The notes beneath the pieces were generated by a model, which made no database searches, had not been told where the DNA came from, and saw only the letters and a program-made list of their open reading frames with translations. Shown here in pieces: positions 34,634 to 41,161 of a stretch of DNA of 64,000 nt (the stretch's first letter is position 1; every line of letters starts with the position of its first letter). The DNA is taken from assembly GCA_036504335.1 (NCBI GenBank), contig DASXVJ010000020.1, positions 1 to 64,000 on the forward strand, read 5' to 3'. The translations under genes and the position numbers were made by a program. This DNA is from Fen-183 sp036504335 (lineage in GTDB: Bacteria; Acidobacteriota; Thermoanaerobaculia; UBA5066).

Positions 34634-35407
34634 TCAGCCTGAGATGAGGCGCGCGAGCGCGTAGGCGGCGCCGGAGGCGAGCGCCCCGACGAGCACCGTG
34701 CGGAGGGCCTCGGCGGCGGCCGGGCGGCCGGTGAGGCGCCCCTTGAAGGCTCCGAAGATCCCGAGGGCGATGAGCGTGACGGCGACGGAGGCCAGGAGGG
34801 CCGTCGTGATCGGGATGTGGAAGAGATACGGGGCGAGCGGGATCGCGCCACCTGCGACGTACGAGCCGCCGATCGTGAGCGCCGACACGCGCGCCCGCTT
34901 CGGGTCGGGCTCGGAGAGGTGCAGCTCCTCGCGCATCATGAAGTCCACCCATCGGTCCCGGTCGGAGCAGACGGCATCCGTCGCGGACTCGAGGACGTCT
35001 CCCTCGAGGCCCCAGCCCATGAAGACCTTTCGGACCTCTTCCTTCTCCTCCGCCGGAACCTCGACGACCTCCTCGTGCTCGCGGCGGAGCTCGGAGTGCC
35101 ACGTGTCGGCCTCGCTCTTGGCCGCGAGGTAGCCGCCGAGGCCCATCGCGATGGCTCCGGCCGCGAGCTCCGCGACGCCCGCGACGAGGACGACGCGGGA
35201 GCTCGCCACGGCGCCCGAGAGGCCGGCCGCGAGCGCGAACGGGACCGTGAGCCCGTCGGACATGCCCAGGACGACGTCGCGGACCGTCTCGGAGCCTTCG
35301 AAGTGAGTCTCCACGTGGTGGTGGCGCGGGAGGCCCCGCGAGCTTCCCTTCGCGTGCGGCGGCGCCTGCGGCGTGTGCGGCCGGGCCTTTCCCTTCTGCG
35401 CGCTCAC
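34634..35407 (-). CDS. VIT1/CCC1-family iron/manganese transporter
   Basis: 257 residues. After a His-rich, probably cytoplasmic N-terminus (HHHVETHFEGSE) come five helices. The first carries VVLGMSDGLTVPFALAAGLSG, the family signature; between helices 2 and 3 is the Glu-rich metal-binding region (SELRREHEEVVEVPAEEKEEVRKVF and EELHLSEPDP) of VIT proteins. Plant and yeast members load Fe2+ or Mn2+ into vacuoles; in bacteria they export these metals. GTG start overlaps the SDR stop by 4 nt. Confidence 0.88.
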   Translation of the reverse strand: MSAQKGKARPHTPQAPPHAKGSSRGLPRHHHVETHFEGSETVRDVVLGMSDGLTVPFALAAGLSGAVASSRVVLVAGVAELAAGAIAMGLGGYLAAKSEADTWHSELRREHEEVVEVPAEEKEEVRKVFMGWGLEGDVLESATDAVCSDRDRWVDFMMREELHLSEPDPKRARVSALTIGGSYVAGGAIPLAPYLFHIPITTALLASVAVTLIALGIFGAFKGRLTGRPAAAEALRTVLVGALASGAAYALARLISG

Positions 35408-36114
35408 GGGTTCGTCTGCCAGATCTCGAGCCCCTTCACGAGAGCGCGGTCGTCCAGCTTCACGAGCGCCACGATTCCCGCCGCCACGTCTTCGGGCTGG
35501 ATCGCCTTCTTCTCGTCGAACGTCATCCCGGCCTTCCGGACGAGGTCCGTGGCCACCGTGGACGGGTAGACGACGGACACGCGCACGTCGGACGTGCGCG
35601 CCTCGTACATCATGGCTTCCGAGAGCCCCACGAGGCCGAACTTCGAGGCGCAGTACGCGCCCCCGCCCGCGAAAGCGCGCCGCCCGGCCGTCGAGGCGAC
35701 GTTCACGACGTGTCCGCGGCGGCGCGCCTTCATCCCCGGGAGGACGGCCCTCGACATGAGGAACGGCCCGCGCAGGTTCACGGCGAGCACACGGTCGAAG
35801 ACGGCCGCGTCCATCTTCTCGACGGGGGCCGCCGTGAAGATCCCGGCGTTGTTCACGAGAACGTCGACGGGGCCGAGTTGCTGCTCGGTGGCCGCGACGA
35901 CGCGCGAGACGACTCCTTCGTCGGAAACGTCTCCCGGCAGGACGGCGGACGGGGCGCCGAGATCCTTGAGCTCCTTCTGGACGTCGGAGAGCGTCTTCTT
36001 CGTGCGGCCGACGAGCGCCACCTTCGCGCCTTCGAAGGCGAAGGCCAGGGCGACGGCCCGGCCGATCCCGCGCCCGGCCCCCGTGACGAGGACGACCTTG
36101 TCCTTCAGGTCCAT
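35404..36114 (-). CDS. SDR-family oxidoreductase
   Basis: 236 residues, classical SDR: TGAGRGIG (11-18) for NAD(P), NNAG (88-91), catalytic Ser near 140 and YCASK (Tyr/Lys). The FabG-like length and no C-terminal extension suggest a 3-oxoacyl-type or sorbitol/other alcohol reductase; substrate unknown. ATG preceded by GGGAG at good distance, and a TAGAAT box further up. Coupled to the metal transporter gene by a 4-nt overlap with no clear metabolic link. Confidence 0.85.
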   Translation of the reverse strand: MDLKDKVVLVTGAGRGIGRAVALAFAFEGAKVALVGRTKKTLSDVQKELKDLGAPSAVLPGDVSDEGVVSRVVAATEQQLGPVDVLVNNAGIFTAAPVEKMDAAVFDRVLAVNLRGPFLMSRAVLPGMKARRRGHVVNVASTAGRRAFAGGGAYCASKFGLVGLSEAMMYEARTSDVRVSVVYPSTVATDLVRKAGMTFDEKKAIQPEDVAAGIVALVKLDDRALVKGLEIWQTNP

Positions 36115-36156
36115 GAGCGTCTCCCGGAGCGGGATTCTAGGCCCCCGGGCCGCAGG

Positions 36157-37416
36157 TCACTTCCCGGGCGGCCCGTCGAGCGACTCGAGGGTCGCCGTCG
36201 AGGGCGGGCGCGCGGCCTGCAGCCGCTTCGCGACGGCCTCGGCCTGCCGCAGCGCGCGCAGCGCGTTTCCGCCCGCGAGCTTCACGAGGTCGGCGTCACT
36301 CCAGCCCCGGCGGATCAGCTCGGCGAAGAGGTTCGGGTACGTCGAGACATCCTCGAGACCGACGGGCCAGCTGTCGTTGCCGTCGTAGTCGGCGCCGAGC
36401 CCCACATGGTCGGCCCCCGCGAGCTTCCGCACGTGCTCGACGTGGTCGGCGACCTGGACGACCGTCGCCTTCGGGACCTTCAGCGGCGCGAAGATCTCCT
36501 TCCAGAGAGCGTCGCGCTCTTTTTCGCTCGCGAGCGTCTTCGAGCGCCGGTTGAACTCCTGGAACGCCGGCATGAGGACTTTCGCGGCCTCGGGCGAGAC
36601 GAAGCCGGTGACGAACGCGATCATCACGACGCCGCCGTTTCCCGGGAGGAGCTGGAGGACGTCGTCGGGCACGTTGCGCGGGACGTCGCAGATCGCGCGC
36701 GCGGAGGAGTGCGAAAAGATCACCGGCGCTTCGGAGACGCGCAGCGCCGCGCGCATCGTCTCGGGCGCAACGTGCGAGAGGTCGACGAGCATCCCGAGCC
36801 GGTTCATCTCGCGGACGACCTCTTCGCCGAACTTCGTGAGGCCGCCATGGCGGGCCGGAGGGTCCGTGGCGCTGTCGGCCCAGGCGAGCGACGTGTTGTG
36901 CGTGAGCGTCATGTAGCGGGCGCCGAGCGCGTAGTAAGCCCGCAGGGCGCCGAGCGAATTCTCGAGGACGTGGCCGCCCTCCATCCCGATGAACGACGCG
37001 ATCTTCCCGGCCTCGAAGGCCTTCTCGGCGTCGTCGGCCGTGAGCGCGAGCGCGAACGTGTCGGGGTAGCGCGCGACGATCCGGCGCGCGAGCTCGATCT
37101 GCTCGAGCTGCATGCGCGCCCAGCCCTCCTTCGCCTCGCCCGGGACGTAGACGGACCAGAACTGCCCGCCGACGCGTCCCGCCCTCAGGCGCGGGATGTC
37201 GGTCTGGCCGGAGGTCTTCGTCCGGAGGTCGTACGCGGCGACGTCTCCCGGCGCCGCTTTCGCCCCGCGGATCGCCCACGGCAGGTCGTTGTGGCCGTCG
37301 ATCAGGATGTGCCGCGCGAGGAGATCCCGTGCGTGAAGCACGGCGTCGTCGGCCGCGCGGGCGGCCAGGGACAGCGCGAGAGCGGCGGCGACGGCGGGGA
37401 CGAGACGAAATCGCAT
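36157..37416 (-). CDS. Membrane dipeptidase (M19, renal dipeptidase-like), secreted
   Basis: 419 residues. Signal peptide 1-21. Zinc-site motifs: DGHNDLPW near 40, the bridging Glu in IGMEGGHVLEN, LTHNTSLAWADSATD, VDLSHVAPETM and FSHSSARAICDVPRNVPDD, then GLGADYDGND. Cleaves dipeptides, including L-D and possibly beta-lactam-like bonds, outside the cytoplasm. The ATG at 37416 has TATCGT 7 nt upstream. Divergent from the MFS exporter with a 45-bp gap. Confidence 0.9.
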   Translation of the reverse strand: MRFRLVPAVAAALALSLAARAADDAVLHARDLLARHILIDGHNDLPWAIRGAKAAPGDVAAYDLRTKTSGQTDIPRLRAGRVGGQFWSVYVPGEAKEGWARMQLEQIELARRIVARYPDTFALALTADDAEKAFEAGKIASFIGMEGGHVLENSLGALRAYYALGARYMTLTHNTSLAWADSATDPPARHGGLTKFGEEVVREMNRLGMLVDLSHVAPETMRAALRVSEAPVIFSHSSARAICDVPRNVPDDVLQLLPGNGGVVMIAFVTGFVSPEAAKVLMPAFQEFNRRSKTLASEKERDALWKEIFAPLKVPKATVVQVADHVEHVRKLAGADHVGLGADYDGNDSWPVGLEDVSTYPNLFAELIRRGWSDADLVKLAGGNALRALRQAEAVAKRLQAARPPSTATLESLDGPPGK

Positions 37417-37423
37417 GGCGGCG

Positions 37424-37429
37424 ACGATA
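37424..37429 (-). promoter_or_regulatory. -10-like TATCGT, leaderless start of the dipeptidase
   Basis: TATCGT then 7 nt (cgccgcc) then the ATG at 37416 on the minus strand; back to back with a TACGCT at 37446-37451 that precedes the MFS gene by 10 nt. Confidence 0.35.
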
Positions 37430-37461
37430 ACGCGTGCGCGGCTGCTACGCTCGCCGGCCCG

Positions 37462-38784
37462 ATGACCGACGCGACGCTCCTCTCCGATCCGGCGCCTCGC
37501 TTCGACCCCGCGCGCCGCCGGGCCGTGACGTTCGCGCTCGTCCTCGTGACGTCGCTCTCGTCCTTCGAGTCGACCGTCGTCACGACCGCGATGCCGACGA
37601 TCATCGGCGACCTCCACGGTCTGCCTCTCTACTCGTGGGTCTTCTCGGTCTACCTGCTCGGCTCGACGATCACGATGCCGGTCTACGGGAGGCTCGCGGA
37701 CGTCCACGGCCGGCGCCGGATGATGCTGCTCGCGATCGCGCTCTTCGCGGGCAGCTCGCTCCTCTGCGCCCTCGCACGGACGATGCCGCAGCTCATCGCC
37801 GCGCGCGGCCTGCAGGGCCTCGGCGCGGGCGGCCTCATCCCGCTCGCGCTGACGGTCTCGGGCGACCTGTATTCGATGGAGGAGCGCGCGCGAATCCAGG
37901 GCCTCTTCAGCTCGATCTGGGGCGTGTCGAGCCTCGTCGGGCCGCTCGCGGGCGCGTTCCTCACCGTGACCGCCGGCTGGCGGTCGATCTTCCTCCTCAA
38001 CTTGCCGCTCGGCCTCCTCGCCGCGTGGATCGTCGCGACGCGGATGATCGAGTCGCCCGGCGCCTCGCGCGCGGCGGCCGGCGCGCCGGGGCTCGTCGCG
38101 CTCCTCAAGCGCCGCGCCACGGCGTGGCCCTACGTCTCGGCCGTCCTCATGGGGATCGCGCTGTACGGCGTCTCGACGTTCGTGCCGCTCTACGTGCAAG
38201 GGGCGCGCGGCGGCAGCGCGAGCTCCGCCGGCGCGGTCGTCACGCCGCTCATCCTCTTCTGGGCGGTTTCGGCGACGGCGGGCGGCAGGCTCATCCTCAG
38301 GATCGGGTTCCGGCAGTCGGCCGTCGTCGGCGCGGGGCTCCTCGTCCTCGGCTTCGCGGGCCTCCTCGCGGCCGTGGCGCTCGACGCCTCGACGGCGTGG
38401 ATCAGCGCCGCATGCGCCGTCGTCGGCTGCGGCCTCGGGCCGACGGCGCTCTCACAGCTCCTCGCCGTCCAGGAGGACGCGCCCGCGGAGCAGCGCGGCG
38501 TCGCGACGAGCCTCGTGCCGTTCTTCCGCACGGTCGGCGGGTCGGTTGGCGTGGCCGCGATGGGCGCGGTCCTCGCGGCCGGCCTCTCGGCGCGTCTCGG
38601 GCCCGCGCTGGAGTCGGCGAGCCGGGCGCTCTCGGGAGAGATCCCCGCGCCGCCCGGCTTCCGGATCGCCCTGGAGCACGCGCTGCTGCCGGTCTTCGCG
38701 GCGCTGCTCGCGGCGGCTGTTCTCGCGGCCTTTGCCGCCGCGCGGTTTCCAGCGGGCCGACACCGGGGCGTCGCGCCGCTCTAG
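37462..38784 (+). CDS. MFS multidrug exporter (DHA2/EmrB-like)
   Basis: 440 residues, about twelve to fourteen helices. Motif C region and LSSFESTVVTTAMPTIIGDL at the first helix resemble the LDxTIVNVALP motif of DHA2 drug exporters; motif A is GRLADVHGRRRMM; LSLPL-like FLLNLPLGLLAAW follows helix 6. The protein is somewhat shorter than usual DHA2 (about 500). Proton-driven efflux of small molecules is likely. The stop TAG lies inside the TAGAAT box of the next gene. Confidence 0.85.
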   Translation: MTDATLLSDPAPRFDPARRRAVTFALVLVTSLSSFESTVVTTAMPTIIGDLHGLPLYSWVFSVYLLGSTITMPVYGRLADVHGRRRMMLLAIALFAGSSLLCALARTMPQLIAARGLQGLGAGGLIPLALTVSGDLYSMEERARIQGLFSSIWGVSSLVGPLAGAFLTVTAGWRSIFLLNLPLGLLAAWIVATRMIESPGASRAAAGAPGLVALLKRRATAWPYVSAVLMGIALYGVSTFVPLYVQGARGGSASSAGAVVTPLILFWAVSATAGGRLILRIGFRQSAVVGAGLLVLGFAGLLAAVALDASTAWISAACAVVGCGLGPTALSQLLAVQEDAPAEQRGVATSLVPFFRTVGGSVGVAAMGAVLAAGLSARLGPALESASRALSGEIPAPPGFRIALEHALLPVFAALLAAAVLAAFAAARFPAGRHRGVAPL

Positions 38785-38787
38785 AAT
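38782..38787 (+). promoter_or_regulatory. -10-like TAGAAT, leaderless start
   Basis: TAGAAT (its TAG is also the stop codon of the MFS gene) followed by 6 nt (cgtggc) and the ATG at 38794. Confidence 0.45.
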
Positions 38788-38793
38788 CGTGGC

Positions 38794-39576
38794 ATGCGCG
38801 CCGTCCTCGCCTTGTTCGCGCTGGGGGTCGCGTCCTCCCGCGCGTGGGGCCAGCCCACGCCCGCGCCGACCCCCGCGGGTGCGGGCGCCGTCGCGCCCGC
38901 GGACCAGACGGCCGTCCAGCCCGCGCTTCCCAGCCAGGGCGCGAACCGGAACGTCCAGCTCGGCTCCGAGCCTGCGGCGACGGGACCAGAACTGGCCGAC
39001 ACGGGCGTCGTCGTGAATTTCGAGGAGGGCCGCAACGTGGTCCTCAGGCGAGCCGACGGGACCCAGGTGGTCTATCCGGTCCCGGCGACGTTCGTGTTTC
39101 CGCCGGAGCTGCGCCTCCACGAGGCGGCCACGGTTTATCGCGTGCCTCTCGCGGGCGGCGGCTTTCGTGTCACGCGCCTCTCCGCGGGCCCTCCGCGCGA
39201 GGGGGAGAGCACGGGGCGTGGCGCGCCCGGGCCGCCTCCGGCTGCCGTGGACGAGCCCGGACGGTCCGAGCCGCCCGCGGGCGTGGCGCCGGCGGCGGCC
39301 GGCAGCGTGCACCGGAAGCCCGGCGTCGCGCCGCGCCCCGTGAGCGTTGCGAAGGCGCCGTCCTACACGGTCGTCGCCCTGGAGGGGAAGAGCGTCACGC
39401 TCCGGCGGGCGGAAGGCACCACCGTCACGTTCCCGCTCGCGAGGAAGGCGGACCTGCCGAAGGGCCTCGCGCCCGGCCAGTCCGTCACTATCAGGATCCG
39501 CACCGAGAAGGGGAAGAAGGTCGTCTCGCGCGTGCGCGCAGCGGGTGACGCGCCGGTTCTCACGAACGTGAACTGA
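38794..39576 (+). CDS. Secreted protein with two related beta-strand modules, function unknown
   Basis: 260 residues. Signal peptide about 1-19 (ends AWG|QP). Two similar modules: VVVNFEEGRNVVLRRADGTQ... near 72-120, and TVVALEGKSVTLRRAEGTT...LPKGLAPGQSVTIRI near 190-245. Both read x-V-x-L-R-R-A-[DE]-G-T followed by a pro/charged turn, so they are an internal duplication of a small beta-barrel or OB-like unit. A Pro/Ala/Gly linker joins them. No family recognised. ATG with a TAGAAT box 6 nt upstream. Confidence 0.72.
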   Translation: MRAVLALFALGVASSRAWGQPTPAPTPAGAGAVAPADQTAVQPALPSQGANRNVQLGSEPAATGPELADTGVVVNFEEGRNVVLRRADGTQVVYPVPATFVFPPELRLHEAATVYRVPLAGGGFRVTRLSAGPPREGESTGRGAPGPPPAAVDEPGRSEPPAGVAPAAAGSVHRKPGVAPRPVSVAKAPSYTVVALEGKSVTLRRAEGTTVTFPLARKADLPKGLAPGQSVTIRIRTEKGKKVVSRVRAAGDAPVLTNVN

Positions 39577-39632
39577 ACGCGGCGGGAACTTCCCAACCTC
39601 CGGCCGGGTCGGATCGGGGCGAGGAGGCCGCC

Positions 39633-40364
39633 ATGTTCGAGCCCGCGCCCGCGCCCCGCCGGAGGCCCATGTTCGCCGTCTCCGCCGTGGCGCACGCCGC
39701 GCTCGCGGCGTTCCTCGTCGTGCCGCCGCTCTTCGCGACGACCGAGCCCCCGGAACCGGACGGGTTCGTGCGGATCGACACGGTTCCGCACCTCGCGAGC
39801 GAGGCTCCGGTTCGGATCCCGGTGGATTCTCTTAGAAGGGTAAGAGACGCGGGCTCCGGGGCGCGCGCCGCGAGCTCGAGTAGCGCCGGCGCGCGCCCCC
39901 AGGCTTCCCAGCCGACGGGCATCGGATCGGTGCTCCCCGATCCAACGGGCGAGGAGCCCGAACTACCCTTCGAAGAATGGGGCGAGCGCAGCGAGCCCTC
40001 TCACCCCGGGCTCGGTCGAGGGGACGGCGCCGAAGGAGAGGGCGGCGGTGGCTGCGAGGGATGCAAAGCGATCTCCGCGACCGCCCCCGGCGTCACGCCG
40101 CCCGTCGCCGTCGAGACGGTCGCGCCGGTTTATCCCGAGCTCGCGCGGCGCGCGCACATGGAGGGAGTCGTCGTCCTCGAGGCGGTCATCGGCGTCGACG
40201 GATGGGTGCGCGACGTGCGCGTCCTGCGCGGCGCGGGCCCCCTCCTCGACCCCGCAGCGCTGGAGGCGGTGAAGCGCTGGCGATACCGCGCAGCCACGGT
40301 CGGAGCGCGGCCCGTCGCCGTGTCCCTGCAGGTCGTGATCACGTTCTCGCTCCGGAACCTGTGA
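39633..40364 (+). CDS. tonB: Energy transducer TonB-like protein
   Basis: 243 residues: cytoplasmic N-terminus, one helix (14-34, FAVSAVAHAALAAFLVVPPLF), a Pro/Gly-rich periplasmic spacer, and the C-terminal TonB domain (about 155-240: APVYPELARRAHMEGVVVLEAVIGVDGWVRDVRVLRGAGPLLDPAALEAVKRWRY). Couples proton-motive force to receptors such as the Oar-like one at 41162. ExbB/ExbD are not in the window. Spacer codons 65-116 contain AT-rich element copy 6. ATG preceded by gaggaggcc. Confidence 0.88.
   Translation: MFEPAPAPRRRPMFAVSAVAHAALAAFLVVPPLFATTEPPEPDGFVRIDTVPHLASEAPVRIPVDSLRRVRDAGSGARAASSSSAGARPQASQPTGIGSVLPDPTGEEPELPFEEWGERSEPSHPGLGRGDGAEGEGGGGCEGCKAISATAPGVTPPVAVETVAPVYPELARRAHMEGVVVLEAVIGVDGWVRDVRVLRGAGPLLDPAALEAVKRWRYRAATVGARPVAVSLQVVITFSLRNL
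39824..39980. repeat. AT-rich inverted-repeat element, copy 6 (inside tonB spacer)
   Basis: Left arm 39824-39844 (ggattctcttagaagggtaa plus g) and right arm 39963-39980 (reverse complement ccattcttcgaagggtag). No CT tract here. Lies in frame within the low-constraint periplasmic spacer of TonB. Confidence 0.6.
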
Positions 40365-40376
40365 CATAACGACGAG

Positions 40377-41063
40377 GTGATCCTGTTCGAGAACGCCGAC
40401 GTCCTCGCGCTGGACAAGCCGCCGGGCGTCTCGATGGCGACGTCGTCGCGCCCGGGCTCGGCGGAGGAGGCCGTGCGGCGGCTCCTCGCGGCATGCGGCC
40501 TGCCGGCGGAGGAACCGCTGCCGCTCCTCGTCCACCGCCTCGACGTCGGGACGACCGGCGTCGTCCTCCTCGCGAAGAACGACGCGGCGCACCGGGCGCT
40601 CTCCCGCGCTCTCCAGCAGAAGACGGCGCAGAAGGCGTACCGCGCGCTCGTGTGGGGCCACCCGGTGCCGGCGCGCGGGCGCATCGACCTTGCGCTCGCG
40701 CGGGACCCGAAGGACGGGCGGAAGATGCGTGTCGAGAAAGACGGCAAGCCGTCCGCCACCGTCTACGAGACGCTGCGCCGGTACCCGTCTCTCGCGGAGC
40801 TCCGGCTCTCGCCCGAGACGGGGCGGACGCACCAGATCCGCGTCCACCTCTCCGCAAAGGGCCACCCGATCGCGGGGGACGACTTCTACGGCGGGGCGAC
40901 GCGCTGGCGGGGAATCAGGGACGCGGCGCTGCGCGACGCGCTCCAGCGCCTCGCGCGCCCCCTCCTCCACGCGGAGCGGATCGTGATCGGGGAGATGGGA
41001 ATCGACGTCGCGGCGCCGCTGGCGGAGGATTACGAAGAGATCAGGAACTGCTTAGAAGGGTGA
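40377..41063 (+). CDS. RluA-family RNA pseudouridine synthase
   Basis: 228 residues from GTG. Motif II LVHRLDVGTTGVVLLAK holds the catalytic Asp56 (usual form HRLDxxTSG; here Thr replaces Ser). Motif I LALDKPPGVSM and motif III GRTHQIRVHLSAKGHPIAGDDFYGG are intact. No S4 domain. It isomerises uridine in tRNA or rRNA; the target cannot be assigned. The last codons (RNCLEG, stop) lie in AT-rich element copy 7, whose left arm supplies the TGA. Confidence 0.88.
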   Translation: MILFENADVLALDKPPGVSMATSSRPGSAEEAVRRLLAACGLPAEEPLPLLVHRLDVGTTGVVLLAKNDAAHRALSRALQQKTAQKAYRALVWGHPVPARGRIDLALARDPKDGRKMRVEKDGKPSATVYETLRRYPSLAELRLSPETGRTHQIRVHLSAKGHPIAGDDFYGGATRWRGIRDAALRDALQRLARPLLHAERIVIGEMGIDVAAPLAEDYEEIRNCLEG

Positions 41064-41100
41064 ATGAGCTCAGGCGCATATCCACCTTCTAAGAAAGACT
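41045..41100. repeat. AT-rich inverted-repeat element, copy 7 (compact; at the end of the RluA-like gene)
   Basis: Left arm 41045-41063 (gaactgcttagaagggtga) and right arm 41081-41100 (reverse complement agtctttcttagaaggtgga). CTTAGAAGG pairs exactly with CCTTCTAAG with a loop of roughly 25 nt. It lies between convergent genes, so it could act as a bidirectional terminator hairpin, though no U-tract follows. Confidence 0.7.
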
Positions 41101-41161
41101 GCGGTGCCGGAGCGCGGGCGCCACTCGAAGAGCGACGCCCGCGCGTACCGGTCGGGTCCGA

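Noticed and set aside
39824..39844. Inverted-repeat arms as DNA uptake sequences for natural transformation
   Set aside because: Uptake sequences are usually near-identical copies, while these arms vary at many positions. Kept only as one possibility in the repeat finding.
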